This document shows, in pieces, positions 11,329 to 21,400 of a stretch of DNA of 26,188 nucleotides. A model generated the notes under the pieces. It was not told the origin of the DNA. It did no database searches and saw only the letters and a program-made list of their open reading frames with translations. The stretch is from a virus. Where the stretch lies: IMG/VR virus record IMGVR_UViG_3300046812_000633, positions 1-26,188 of that record, one strand, 5' to 3'. Position 1 is the stretch's first letter, and every line of letters begins with the position of its first letter. A program made the translations under genes and the position numbers.

Positions 11329-13373
11329 TGCGTGAAGGCGACGTCCCAACCAGCGGCCAACTCGCCACCATGTGGTGGAGTAAGTACAACGAGTGGCAGA
11401 CGTCGCGTCTTCGCGTCCGCGATTGTCGAGACTGGCTGAATAATCGCTGGGACCCCGTCGTCCCGAAGGACTTCGCCCAGGTCGCTGGGAACCTCGCGAT
11501 AAAACTGCCGTACGCCATCACCGTGCCCCTGCATGCGGTGCAGATGCTGTCAGGCAAACGCCCGCGCTTGCGCCGCGACCCGATGGGCAAGAGCGTCAGT
11601 TCCCGCACCAACGCATCGGACCTCGAGGTCTGGGCCAACGCCTGCATCCAGGCCGTCGAAGAGCAGCACGGGAAATTCTGGCGCCCCTTGATGGACATGC
11701 TCTTCAACCAGGGCTGCGGCGCGGTGTTGTGCTTCCCCGCCGCAGCCGGCTGGGAAAACATGCCCTCGTTCGTGGACGACGACGGCGGCGTGTACCCGCA
11801 ATTCAAGCGCCCGACGATCAAACAGTCCGCCTCTGAGTACGAGGAGTTTCTGCTCGACTGGCGCGCCAGACAGGTGCCGATGAGCATCCGCGTCATCGGC
11901 ATCGACCAGTGCCTACCCATGCTCGGACCAGGCCACCGCCTCGACGGATTGCTGGTGCGCTCGCAGTACGCTCAGGAAGAGCTCGAGGCGCGCGGCTACC
12001 GCTGGCGGTTCGGGGACACGGGCCACATCGGACCGGGCTATGACCCCGATTACATGAGCCAGTCGCGCGGCAGCTATCCGAAGTTCACGCTGTACGAACT
12101 GTGGCGCCCGGGTAGCGTGGTCTATTACATCGGCCAGGGCGTGACCGCGCCGGCCACGGACGGCAGCAACATCACGCTGGCCCACCGCGTGAATGCGGGC
12201 GGCGAGACCAGCCTGGCGGCGGTGGATCTGGCCAAAGACTTCGGCATCACGCGGCTGTGCGGCACCTGGGTGTGGGGCTGCAATTTTGCCAGTGAAACGG
12301 ACCCCGACCGCCGCGGCGTCCCGTTCCTGTGGCCCTTTTTGAGCGTCTTCCAGGGCATGAACAACCTGGCCACCGCGAAGCTGGCCCACGCCTGGCAGCA
12401 CGCGTTCGGCGGCTGGTTCATCCCCGCTAATGCCGACGTCAGCCCCGACCTGGTGCTCGAGAATGGCCGCCCGCGCGAGATCGACATCCAGCCCATGAAA
12501 GCCCAGTACGTGGCCGGTACCCCGGTGCCTGCGACGCATCCTGGCACGAACAAAGACGTCGACGAGCTGATGGGCCTGATGCTGGGCAGCGTGCACGAGG
12601 AGGCGCCCTCAGCGGCAGCCGGTGGTGGTCCGGGGGCGACGAGCGGCCACGACCGCGCGCTGATCCGGTCGATGCTGCAGGACGCCTATGACGACGTGCT
12701 CAACGGTGGGCTCGAGGCGATGACGTTCGTCGGCAGTATGGCCACCGAGATCGCCGATCGCATCGTCGAGCACTATGACGTGACGGTGCCGGTGTACTGC
12801 AGCGTGCAGCCCAAGGGCATGCGCCAATCCGTGCGTAAAGCCCAGGAACTGACCCGCGACATGACGCAAGGGGTGTACGACTTTTACGCCGAATACCCGC
12901 CAGAGGAAGGCGAGAATCTCCCCTACGCCCAGATGCTGATGCAGTGGTCGCTCGAGGGCCGCATCCCGCTGCGCCAGGCCCTTGAAAAAGGCCTGGGCGA
13001 CGAGAGTCCCGACCAGACGATGATCGAGATCCAGACCGAGAAACTGCTCTTCAACACGCCGCAGGGTCAGCAGTATCTCTTCCAACTCGTCGCCAAGAAA
13101 CTGGACGACGAAAAGATGGCGCAATTGTTCGCAGCCGTGCAGTCGGGTCAGGCGATGCCCGACGGCACGCCCACCGCGGCGTTGCCAGGTGGTGGGCTGC
13201 CGGGCCAGACCGGCCAACTGCAAGGGACCGCGCCGCCACAGCCGGTAAACTCAGCGGTGGGCGGGATCATGGCGGGAGCCATTGGCGCTGGGCCGATGCG
13301 TCAGGACGTGCTCGCTTCCCAGCAAGCGGGCGCCATAGTCGGACCGGGGGCCGCAGCCCCTCCGGGTGGATAG
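11328..13373 (+). CDS. Portal protein
   Basis: A 681-aa protein placed after the terminase and of the size of large podovirus-type portals. The N-terminal region MWWSKYNEWQTSRLRVRDCR, followed by KLPYAITVPLHAVQMLSGKRP, is the start pattern of such portals. A long alpha/beta body and a helical C-terminal part (VRKAQELTRDMTQGVYDFYA, then PLRQALEKGLGD) follow, ending in a Gly/Gln/Pro-rich tail. The portal forms the dodecameric channel for DNA entry and exit. ATG 11328 overlaps the preceding stop by one base. No catalytic motif exists to prove the call; size, position and pattern support it. Confidence 0.82.
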   Translation: MREGDVPTSGQLATMWWSKYNEWQTSRLRVRDCRDWLNNRWDPVVPKDFAQVAGNLAIKLPYAITVPLHAVQMLSGKRPRLRRDPMGKSVSSRTNASDLEVWANACIQAVEEQHGKFWRPLMDMLFNQGCGAVLCFPAAAGWENMPSFVDDDGGVYPQFKRPTIKQSASEYEEFLLDWRARQVPMSIRVIGIDQCLPMLGPGHRLDGLLVRSQYAQEELEARGYRWRFGDTGHIGPGYDPDYMSQSRGSYPKFTLYELWRPGSVVYYIGQGVTAPATDGSNITLAHRVNAGGETSLAAVDLAKDFGITRLCGTWVWGCNFASETDPDRRGVPFLWPFLSVFQGMNNLATAKLAHAWQHAFGGWFIPANADVSPDLVLENGRPREIDIQPMKAQYVAGTPVPATHPGTNKDVDELMGLMLGSVHEEAPSAAAGGGPGATSGHDRALIRSMLQDAYDDVLNGGLEAMTFVGSMATEIADRIVEHYDVTVPVYCSVQPKGMRQSVRKAQELTRDMTQGVYDFYAEYPPEEGENLPYAQMLMQWSLEGRIPLRQALEKGLGDESPDQTMIEIQTEKLLFNTPQGQQYLFQLVAKKLDDEKMAQLFAAVQSGQAMPDGTPTAALPGGGLPGQTGQLQGTAPPQPVNSAVGGIMAGAIGAGPMRQDVLASQQAGAIVGPGAAAPPGG

Positions 13374-13377
13374 GCGC

Positions 13378-13596
13378 ATGGCAGGCAAGATGCCCAATAT
13401 CGGCAGCAACTCGAGCGGCACGAGCAATCCGAGCCCCAGTCCTGGTCGCATCGCCAGTCGCGGCGGTCAGTCGCTTGGAGTCCAGGACAATGCCAACGTG
13501 GCCAACTTCCCAGAAGACCCCGAGGTCTTCAACGCCTCCCCCGCCACGAAGAAGAGTTACTCGTGGAACAAGGGCGAGACGGGCAACGCGACGTAG
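13378..13596 (+). CDS. Small disordered protein (72 aa)
   Basis: A 72-aa Ser/Asn/Gly/Pro-rich protein (MPNIGSNSSGTSNPSPSPGR onward) that is mostly disordered, ending in KKSYSWNKGETGNAT. It begins 4 bases after the portal stop. The composition suggests a minor virion or assembly peptide. No family is known to me. Confidence 0.55.
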   Translation: MAGKMPNIGSNSSGTSNPSPSPGRIASRGGQSLGVQDNANVANFPEDPEVFNASPATKKSYSWNKGETGNAT

Positions 13597-13600
13597 GCTG

Positions 13601-13774
13601 ATGCCAGGCAACTGGATTAAAGGAGCGATCAAAAAGCCAGGCGCTCTGCGTGCGCAGCTCGGCGTCTCGGGCGAGGCGCCCATTCCGGCGAAGAAACTCA
13701 ACGCTGCGGCGAGCAAGCCCGGCAAACTCGGCGCTCGAGCCAGACTGGCGCAAACGCTCAAAAAGATGCACTGA
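13601..13774 (+). CDS. Short basic phage protein (57 aa)
   Basis: A 57-aa basic protein of a type often seen near phage capsid genes: an opening GNWIKGAIKKPGALRAQLGV, a short linker, and a closing ARLAQTLKKMH, with a loss of the usual middle helix. High Lys/Arg content suggests DNA or scaffold binding inside the head, though the role is unproven. The ATG at 13601 is the first in a frame otherwise lacking coding character upstream. Confidence 0.7.
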   Translation: MPGNWIKGAIKKPGALRAQLGVSGEAPIPAKKLNAAASKPGKLGARARLAQTLKKMH

Positions 13775-13785
13775 CGGAGGACCTG

Positions 13786-13938
13786 ATGGCCAAAGCACCG
13801 AAGATGCCCAGGGTGAAGATGCCGCCGATGCCGAAGGGGCCGAAAGCGCCGGCGATGGGGATGGGTGCAACGCCCAACCTGGGCGCTCGAGCGATGCGCA
13901 CCCCGAAGGGGTTTTCTCGGGGGAACATCAAGCCATGA
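13786..13938 (+). CDS. Lys/Pro/Met-rich basic peptide (50 aa)
   Basis: A 50-codon frame with a good Shine-Dalgarno GGAGGA (13776-13781). The product is a repetitive basic peptide (PKMPRVKMPPMPKGPKAP) ending TPKGFSRGNIKP. It is probably unfolded and could bind DNA or be a minor head peptide. Its stop overlaps the next ATG (ATGA), and the Shine-Dalgarno plus overlap make it credible. Confidence 0.6.
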   Translation: MAKAPKMPRVKMPPMPKGPKAPAMGMGATPNLGARAMRTPKGFSRGNIKP

Positions 13939-14156
13939 CTCGCGCCAAAGCCGAGAGCGACAATCGGAACGGTCAGGGCCCGTCAGCGTATCCCGAACTG
14001 GACAAAATGGCGCGCCTCAACGCGCAGTTACTGCCGCCCCAGGTCGGCGTGCTCGAGTGCGATCGCCACAGTTATCCGTGCGCACCCCAGCGTTTGCACA
14101 AGGGCTCGAGCACGCCGACCGGCGGCAACGGCGGCGGTCACCTGCACTCGTACTGA
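13935..14156 (+). CDS. Hypothetical small protein (73 aa)
   Basis: A 73-aa protein, polar at the N-terminus, with a short helix (YPELDKMARLNAQLLPPQ) and a Cys/His-containing C-terminal part (VLECDRHSYPCAPQRLH, then GGHLHSY) that might bind a metal. The start is set by the ATGA overlap with the upstream peptide. No family is recognised. Confidence 0.55.
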   Translation: MTRAKAESDNRNGQGPSAYPELDKMARLNAQLLPPQVGVLECDRHSYPCAPQRLHKGSSTPTGGNGGGHLHSY

Positions 14157-14159
14157 TCG

Positions 14160-14306
14160 ATGTCCGCTAGCACCCGTCGGCGGCGCGGTCGACTGCACCA
14201 GTCTCCCTACGCCTACTTTCTGGTCGTGCTGTCTGGCATCGTCGTCGCCGATGTCGGCTACTGCTGCGACGATCATCTCAAGCCACCAGGCGGCTACGTT
14301 CGGTGA
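14160..14306 (+). CDS. Small membrane-type protein (48 aa)
   Basis: A 48-codon frame: a basic start (STRRRRGRLHQ), then one hydrophobic segment (PYAYFLVVLSGIVVADVGY) and a Cys-Cys-containing polar tail. The layout predicts a single membrane span with a cytoplasmic N-terminus. It sits 3 bases after the previous stop and overlaps the next gene as GTGA. Function is unknown. Confidence 0.5.
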   Translation: MSASTRRRRGRLHQSPYAYFLVVLSGIVVADVGYCCDDHLKPPGGYVR

Positions 14307-14908
14307 GCGGCCGGAGCTCGCAGGATGTGCTGCAGCAGACGGTCAACGGGTTTGCCGCCCGGGTGAGCGAGTACGCCGATGGCATCGCGGGGCGTCTGGG
14401 GCAACCGCTCAGCGGCACCCAGTTGAGCAAGGATGACGCCGTGCAGCGCTGGAATTTCTCGCCGCTCGGCTCGACGCAAGCGGCCGACGCCGCCTATCAC
14501 CAGATGGTCGCCCAGGGCACGCCGCCGGGCCAGGCCCTCGACAAGGTGTACCCGATGCGCAGCATGCTGTACCGCGGCGCCGACACCCAGGACGCGATCA
14601 GCAACGCGCGCCAGATCGCGGGCTGGGCAGCCGATGCCACGGGCCAGCCAGCGCCCCAGGAGCCGAAGAGCTCGACGTTGCCGCTGTTGATGGCGCAGCA
14701 GCCGCCAGTACAAGGCGCGCCTTCGCCGATGCCTGGCCCAGGTCCTGGTGGGCTGCCCCAACCCTCTCCGGGGCCGATGCCAGGGCCTGGGATGGCGATG
14801 CCCGCGATGCAGCCACCGGTGGTCCCGACACTCGGCAATCTGCCGCCGATGGGCGGCTCAAACGTGCCGCTGTCTGTGCCGATGCCGCAACCCGCTGGAG
14901 TGACCTGA
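14303..14908 (+). CDS. Putative virion protein with Pro/Met/Gly-rich tail (201 aa)
   Basis: A 201-aa protein. Residues 1-115 are helical and folded in character (QDVLQQTVNGFAARVSEYAD, then QAADAAYHQMVAQGTPPGQA and NARQIAGWAADA). The last 85 are low-complexity with PMPGPGPGG-type repeats. The GTG start overlaps the small membrane gene by 4 bases. Located between portal and the long coiled proteins, it is probably structural or injected; I do not recognise a domain. Confidence 0.65.
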   Translation: MSGRSSQDVLQQTVNGFAARVSEYADGIAGRLGQPLSGTQLSKDDAVQRWNFSPLGSTQAADAAYHQMVAQGTPPGQALDKVYPMRSMLYRGADTQDAISNARQIAGWAADATGQPAPQEPKSSTLPLLMAQQPPVQGAPSPMPGPGPGGLPQPSPGPMPGPGMAMPAMQPPVVPTLGNLPPMGGSNVPLSVPMPQPAGVT

Positions 14909-14909
14909 C

Positions 14910-16760
14910 GTGCCGATAACTGCGCGACCCGATCCCAACAATCCCGGCAAGTTCATCTGGGTCGATTCGGCGACGGGTCAGCCAGCCACGCAACCTGGCG
15001 GCGCCAACACGCCGTATGTCGCGCCCAGCGACCAGCCCGCGCAGGCACCCGTCACCAACGTGAACATCGACCCCAACGCTAGCAAAGCGGCCACGTCCAC
15101 CACGGGTCCAGCCGCGGGCCCGGCTGCGCCAGGGTCGCCGAGCATGGGTGGCTACACCGTCTCGCAGGTCATCGGCGAGTCCGATGCCGAGCTGCTGAAA
15201 GCCAACACCGACGTCGCCAAGCTGTGGGATCAGATCAACGCCCAGAAAGTTCTCGTCGATCAGGCACAGAACGATCCCGCCACCATCGCCAACCCGGCGA
15301 AACTGACCGCCGCCACCAGCACCCTGAACGCGCTGTACTCGACTCTCAGCCAGGGCTTGCAGCGCGTCGAGACGGCCAACGCGTCGCGCAGCAAAACGCT
15401 CAACGACGCGATCCACGATGGGACCGTTGATCCAGGCCAGGTCCAGGTCGCGCAGTCCACCGCGGCGAAGGCCGACGCGGACGCTGGGCTGGCCAGGACG
15501 CAGGCGAAAGTCCTCGACGAGGGCTCAGACGGCCAGAAAGCGCTGGTTGCGGCCCAGGCAACGTCGGCCAGTGCCCAGGCGGCCTCGCTGCTGGCGACGG
15601 CCGCGGCAACCACGGCCAAGACGCCGGCGGAGATTGCCCAGCTCAACGCTCAGGCCAAGGCCCTGAACGCACAGGCCGACCAGACCAACGCGCTGCTGCC
15701 GGGTCTGATCGACAAGCAAAAAGCCGAGACCGGGCTGACCAACGCCCAGACCAGCCTCACCGGCTCGCAGTCACAGCTCGCCCAGGCCCAGGCCACGCAG
15801 GCGACGGCCAACGCGGGGCTGACAGACGCCCAGACGGCCCAGACGAAGGCACAGACCTCGACGCTGCTGCCGGCTCAGGTGGGGCTCGCGGGCGCCCAGG
15901 CGGGGCTGGCTGGGGCGCAGACGGCCCAGGCGCAGGCGGGCATTGAGAAAGACAAGCTGGGTCCGCTGTACGGGCTGCAGGACCAGATCAAGGCGATCCA
16001 GACGATTCAGCAGCAGGTGTTCGGTCCAGGTGGCTCGGGCGATCCCAACGAGGCCAACGACCTACTGAAACAGTTCACGACGGCGACGCTGTCGGGCACC
16101 ACGCCGTACGCGGCCAACGTTGCCGCGGCCAACGCCGGGCTGACCGCGTTCGGCACCCAGGCGTCATTGACGAATGCAGCCCAGGCAGCCGCGGCCTCGA
16201 GGGCGAACCAGTACACCGGGACGGCCGGCAGTGTGCTCGGCTCACTGCTGGGGGTGATGAAGGACGCGCCGGCGGGCTCACAGGCCCTCGGTCCCGCGTT
16301 CGCCGACGCGATGGGCCAGATTGCGCAGGGCACCCAGGCGCCTCAGTTTGCCGCGCCCCAGATGCCTCAGGCGCCCGCGTTGCCGGCGCTGCTGCAGAAG
16401 CTGGCGCCACCTGCCGCACCTACCGGCCCAGCACCCGCACCACCCATGCTCAGACCACCCGCCCCGGCGGCGGCGCCGACGACCGCACCGACGACCAGCG
16501 CGCCCGTGACGATCAACATTGGCGGCCAGGGCCAGTCGTCAGGTGCGCCGCCATCGTCACCGCAGCAATTCCCCGGTCTCGCCCAGGGCTCGAGCGCTCA
16601 GGGCACGGCGCTCTCGGCTGGCCCAGGCTTGCCGATGCCGAGCGTGCTTCAGAACTACGCACCGCCGACCACGGATTATGTCCACCAGTTGTGGGGCAAT
16701 GAGCTCGGCTCAGGCGCGGTGAAGTCACCGTATGCCGCGATCGGGCAGGGGGTTAGTTGA
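14910..16760 (+). CDS. Long Ala/Gln-rich helical virion protein (616 aa)
   Basis: A 616-aa GTG-started protein. The N-terminal 75 residues are Pro/Gly/Thr-rich. Residues about 85-350 are almost all helical, with recurring segments such as TNAQTSLTGSQSQLAQAQ, TDAQTAQTKAQ and AGLAGAQTAQAQAG, consistent with long coiled-coil or layered helices. The C-terminal third is Pro/Ala-rich. Proteins like this in podovirus-like phages are ejected internal proteins or tail-tube lining proteins, so an injected role is likely but inferred. Its stop shares a base with the next ATG. Confidence 0.7.
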   Translation: MPITARPDPNNPGKFIWVDSATGQPATQPGGANTPYVAPSDQPAQAPVTNVNIDPNASKAATSTTGPAAGPAAPGSPSMGGYTVSQVIGESDAELLKANTDVAKLWDQINAQKVLVDQAQNDPATIANPAKLTAATSTLNALYSTLSQGLQRVETANASRSKTLNDAIHDGTVDPGQVQVAQSTAAKADADAGLARTQAKVLDEGSDGQKALVAAQATSASAQAASLLATAAATTAKTPAEIAQLNAQAKALNAQADQTNALLPGLIDKQKAETGLTNAQTSLTGSQSQLAQAQATQATANAGLTDAQTAQTKAQTSTLLPAQVGLAGAQAGLAGAQTAQAQAGIEKDKLGPLYGLQDQIKAIQTIQQQVFGPGGSGDPNEANDLLKQFTTATLSGTTPYAANVAAANAGLTAFGTQASLTNAAQAAAASRANQYTGTAGSVLGSLLGVMKDAPAGSQALGPAFADAMGQIAQGTQAPQFAAPQMPQAPALPALLQKLAPPAAPTGPAPAPPMLRPPAPAAAPTTAPTTSAPVTINIGGQGQSSGAPPSSPQQFPGLAQGSSAQGTALSAGPGLPMPSVLQNYAPPTTDYVHQLWGNELGSGAVKSPYAAIGQGVS

Positions 16761-18400
16761 TGCCAACGTATGCGCTGCCGGATCCGTCAGGAAGCGGGAC
16801 GATCTATGCCAGCGGCAACTCGCTGCAGGAAGCCGAGCAGACCGCGGCCAGCGCGCGGGGCATGTCGTCGTGGACGGGTGGCAGCTTCGGTGGCGACAGC
16901 TCCTCAAGCGGCGGCACGGCACCGAATCCAGGCCCGACGACGATCAATCCTCAGGGCCTGGTCAACCCCAACCTGGGCGGTCTGAACGCGCTGGGTGCGC
17001 AGGTTTCGGGCGTTACCCAGCAGCAGCTCGCTCAGCAAAAAGCCGAGTTCGACGCGCAACTGCAGTTTGCGCAGCAGCAGATGCAGCAACTGGGCATTCC
17101 TCAGTTGCAGATCAACCAGCAACTCGCCCAACTGCAGCAGCAGCAGTTCCAGAGCCAGCTCGCCCTCGCCCAGCAGGCGCAGCAATACAGCCAGGCCGCC
17201 ACGACCGCGGGTCTGACGGGGTATTTCAACCCGCCGTCGGCTGTCCCCAGCGTCGCCCAGTGGACGAACCCAACCGGCGGCGGCACGACGGGCGGTGCTG
17301 GCGGCGCGACTGGCGGCGGCGCGGCGGCGGCAAATCCCCAGGATCAGTACGTTCAGGCCAGGACGCAGCAACTCATGAGCGTGGCCGGGATGGGCCAGGC
17401 GCAGGCGCAACAGACCGCGCAGTCCGAGTGGGGCCAGGGCTTCGCCCAGTCCGGCAATGTGGCCTACGGGATGCCCACGGGCTTCTCGATGGGCACCCAG
17501 CCGGCCGCCGGCGCGGCCGGTGGTGGTGCCACTGGGAATCCGCAGGACCAGTACCTGCAGGCGCGCATCCAGCAACTCATGAGTGTCGCGGGCATGCCCC
17601 AGGGCCAGGCTCAGCAGACGGCACAATCGGAGTGGAGCCAGGGGTTTGCCCAGAGTGGCAACGTCGCGTACGGCCTGCCCTCCGGCTACGGTACTGCCAG
17701 TCCCGGCGCCGCACCGGGCGCCTCAGACGGCACCCAGACGCCGGCAGGTGGTGGTGGCGGGGCTGGGCAGCAGACCCTCGCGGGTGCGCTCCAGCAAGCG
17801 CAACTCAGTGGCCAGTACCAGGGCGCACCGACCGAGGCCGCCAGTGAGTTCGCCCGTCAACTCGCCCAGGCGCAGCAACAGTTCGCCGCGCAACAGGCCC
17901 AGCAGCAGGCGCAATTCGAGCAGTCGTTCGGCTTACAGCAGGGCCAGCTCGGGCAGCAGTACCTGAGTACCGCGGCTCAGCTCCAGGGTCCGCAGAACAC
18001 GTTCCAGCTCTCGAATTATCTCCGCGGCGCGCAGGGTAATCAGGCCGTGCCGACGTATCTGCAGTCGCTGGCCAACAACGTCGGCATGCCGTCCTTCCAG
18101 GGAACGGGCAGCACGCCGCCGAATACGCAGACGGCCGCGGGTCTCGCCGGTCAGTTGGGCGGCACGACGTCGGCGACGCCAGGCTGGGACTACAACCAGA
18201 CGCTGGGCGCCATCCAGGGCATCATGGGCCAGGGCGCCCAGAGCCTCGGACCCGGTGCACTCGAGCGGCTGAGTCCGGACGAGCTCCAGGCGCTCGGCTC
18301 GGGCATCGGCGCCGCGGGCGGGTCATTGCCGTCGTTCCTGCAGCAGTACCAGCAGAGTCGCATCGGCCAGCAGGCCCCGACCCAGACCGCCCTGGCGTAG
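16760..18400 (+). CDS. Gln-rich virion protein with an internal tandem repeat (546 aa)
   Basis: A 546-aa protein extremely rich in Gln, Gly and Ala. After a Gly/Ser-rich start comes a Gln-rich coil (about 90-150). Then a 68-residue unit repeats at residues 192 and 260; the first 48 residues of each are identical at 42 positions (NPQDQY, then QQLMSVAGM and GFAQSGNVAYG). A second Gln-rich coil follows, then a Ser/Gly-containing end. The ATG at 16760 overlaps the previous stop; a TTG three bases earlier is not preferred. It is probably a structural or ejected partner of its neighbours; no family is recognised. Confidence 0.7.
   Translation: MPTYALPDPSGSGTIYASGNSLQEAEQTAASARGMSSWTGGSFGGDSSSSGGTAPNPGPTTINPQGLVNPNLGGLNALGAQVSGVTQQQLAQQKAEFDAQLQFAQQQMQQLGIPQLQINQQLAQLQQQQFQSQLALAQQAQQYSQAATTAGLTGYFNPPSAVPSVAQWTNPTGGGTTGGAGGATGGGAAAANPQDQYVQARTQQLMSVAGMGQAQAQQTAQSEWGQGFAQSGNVAYGMPTGFSMGTQPAAGAAGGGATGNPQDQYLQARIQQLMSVAGMPQGQAQQTAQSEWSQGFAQSGNVAYGLPSGYGTASPGAAPGASDGTQTPAGGGGGAGQQTLAGALQQAQLSGQYQGAPTEAASEFARQLAQAQQQFAAQQAQQQAQFEQSFGLQQGQLGQQYLSTAAQLQGPQNTFQLSNYLRGAQGNQAVPTYLQSLANNVGMPSFQGTGSTPPNTQTAAGLAGQLGGTTSATPGWDYNQTLGAIQGIMGQGAQSLGPGALERLSPDELQALGSGIGAAGGSLPSFLQQYQQSRIGQQAPTQTALA
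17333..17686 (+). repeat. Tandem 204-bp coding repeat, second unit partial
   Basis: Unit 1 runs 17333-17536 and unit 2 begins at 17537. About 150 bases of unit 2 clearly match. Many differences are synonymous (for example CCC CAG GAT CAG against CCG CAG GAC CAG), so the duplication is old and the protein sequence has been kept. Confidence 0.85.
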
Positions 18401-18403
18401 CGT

Positions 18404-21400
18404 ATGCCGAGCGGTATCTGGCTCGACGACGCGACCTACCTGCAAACGGCAGGGCAGTTGTGGGCGCAGCAGCAGACCCAGAACGTCCACGCCGGGGTGA
18501 ACTGGGCCCAGCAGGCGATGCAGGACACGGTTGGCCGCTTGCAGCAGATGGTGCCCCAGATCCCGACCACGCCCGCGCCAGCGCCGGCTGCACCTACCCC
18601 GGTCGCCCCGCCGCCCGTCGAAGCACCGCCACCGCCGATGCCCGCACCAGCGCCACCCGTGCCGATCGGGGGCCTGACGCCCGCAGCCGGTGCGCTGCCG
18701 GCACCCAGCGACCTGACCGGCGCGGGGATCACGCCACCACCGCCGGCGCCCACGCCACCGCCGGCTCCAATGCCGGTGCCCGCGCCCGCGCCGTCGACCC
18801 CCGATGTAGGCCAGAATTGGGCGCAGCAGCAGATCCAGAATCTGCTCAATCCGTCCACCGCTGGCCAGCAGACGCCGTCGCCGACTCCAGCCGCAGCAGC
18901 GCCTATTCCTGGCTTGCCCGCGGCTCAGCCCTCGTCTGACGCCACCTCAGCGCCGGCACCCGTATCAGGTGGTGTCTTCGCGCCGGACCAGACGGCCTCT
19001 GACCGTGTGCGTGGTCAGTCAGACGTGATTGCCCGCGCCAGCGCGAGCACGGGCACGCCTGCACCCGTTATTGCCGCGATCATGGACACCGAGGCAGGCG
19101 GTCCGACCTCGCGCAGTTCGCAGGGTGCCAACGGATTCATGCAGGTGCTGGACCAGCACTTCAAGCCGGGCGAGAACCCGTTCGATCCGACCACGAACAT
19201 CACGCGCGGCGCCGAGATCCTCGCCGACAACTACAAGCGCTACGGCAGTTGGGACAAGGCCGCCGCGGCGTATTTCGGCTCGATCGACGCCCAGGGCAAC
19301 ATCACCAACGCCAGCGATGCGAACGGCACCACCGGCAACAGCTACGTCAATCGCTTCCTGTCCAATCTGCAGCACTACGGTGGGGATGCCGCGGGTGCGG
19401 TCAAAGATGTCGCGCAGAGCGGACTGAGCGCGGTCAATACCGCCGTACAGGGCGTCCAGTCAGCGGTCGCGCGTACTTCCCAGTTCGGTCTGGGTCTGAG
19501 CTCGGGCGACGCGATGGCGTTCTGCGGGCCGACCGCGGCGATCGCCTTCGCCCAGTCCTTTGGCCGCAATCCGACCGTTCAGGAAGCCAAGCAACTCGCC
19601 CAGCAGGTTGGCTGGAATCCTGACCAGGGCATGGCCGGGCCGCAGTCCGAAGTCCAGCTGCTCAAGACGATGGGCGTGGATGCGCACATGACCGCGGGCG
19701 TGGACTGGGCCCAGGTCGGCCGCGACGCGTCCGGTGGCAACCCGGTCATTCTCGACACGCCTGGGCATTACTACTACGTCGACGGCTACAACCAGCAGAC
19801 CGGCCAGTTGCATGTCGGCACGTCGGGCACCGACCTGAAGGGTGGCTCGGAGTGGATGACGCCCGATCAGATCAACGCGATGCCGCAATCGCACGGCGGA
19901 GCTCGAGCGGCCATCTTCGCCGACCACCCACTGGCTCAGTCTGACGGTCTCGCCCAGTCAAGTGCACGGCTGACGATGGGCACGATGCAGCCAGGGTCAT
20001 CCGCTCCGCCTGATCTCGGGCAGTCGATCGGCCAGGCGGTCGGCAATGCGCCGCTGCCGTTCCTGGGTGGTCAGAGCATCTCAGACATCAGCGGGCTGCT
20101 CGGCCAGAACAGCCAGCAGTTGCAGCAGGGCCGCGACCTGGTCGGCGGCATCCTTTCGCCGGACTCGTCCACGTCAGGCGTCTTGCAGACGAAAGCCAAC
20201 AGCATCCTTCAGGCGGTCCAGGACGTCGGCTCGAGCGCGTCGAAGGCCGGGCAGGATTTGCTCAACCAGGGGCAGAACGTGCTGGGGAACGCGCAGAGCG
20301 ACATCTCGCAGGCGCCGACCACCATTCAGGGCATCCTGCAGCAGAATGCCCTGACGAGCCAGGGCATCCCGAATATCGGCGGCCAGGCGCTCGAGGGTGC
20401 GGGCAATCTGCTCGCTCCCCTGGGGCGGTTCGGGGGCGGCGCGCTGTCGGTTCTCGAGCAGCAGCGCCAGCAAGCTCTCCAGACGCCCGACCAGTTCACC
20501 CAGGCCGCCAACGTCCTCGACTCAGCGCGGCGGGGGGACATTCTGGGGACGCTGGGCGGCGGGGTCGGCCTGGGCCTGCAAGCCATCCAGCCGTTCATCG
20601 GTGGCTCCCAGGCCGACGTCAGCCCCGCTGTCTCGGCGGGGCTCGAGGCCGCGGGTGTGCCGCAGCCGTACTCGCAGATCCTGGGTCAGGCGGGGAATGT
20701 GCTCGCCGGGCCGGCCGTGGAGGCCGGCGCGCCGCGTCTGCTCGGTGCAGCCGAACGCTACCTGCCAGAGTTGGGTGGTGAGGTGCTGGGGCGGGGATTG
20801 GGCGCGCTGGACAGGCTCAGCCCACCGTCTGTGGCGTACGCGTCCACTCAGGGTGCCCCGCTCGAGGAGCAGGCGACGCGGATGTTCCACGGCACGGGCT
20901 CAGACTTCCCCAGGGTCGATCCGTCGGCGGTGAGCGGCGAGGACAATTTGTTCGGGCCGGGCTACTACCTGACGAGCGATCCGCGCGTTGCTGGTGGTGT
21001 CGTGGCGAGCGGTGGCGAGCAGGTGGGGCCGTCGTGGCTCAAGAGTTCAGTCAAACGAGCGCCGGGGTCCGTGATCAGCCGGGGCTATGCCCAGGAGACC
21101 GCACCACCGCCGGACAGTCTGAACATTCTTACCGACCAGGTGGACGGCATTCGTCAGGCGCTCCAGAACCCGGACCTATCTGAGAGTGGACGTACAGCGC
21201 TCGAGGATCTGCTCACGAAGGCTCAGACGCAGATCCAGCAGTTCGCTGGACCGAATGTTCGCGCCATCGACGTGCCGCAGAACCTGAACCTGTTTGACAT
21301 GGAACGCCCGGTGCCCGCGGACCAGGCTGAGGCGATCGCCAAACGGCTCTGGGGGCCGGATGCACTTGCAGATCCGGAGACGCGAGCCGAGGTCCAGAGC

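Noticed and set aside
14598-15416. A 272-codon minus-strand frame opposite the start of the 616-aa gene
   Set aside because: Spans two well-supported rightward genes and has no recognisable protein features; it is a GC-rich shadow.
16732-17847. A 371-codon rightward frame overlapping the Gln-rich gene
   Set aside because: Arg/Ala/Gly-rich translation typical of a shifted frame in GC-rich DNA. The Gln-rich frame holds the in-frame repeat with synonymous changes and overlaps its neighbours neatly.
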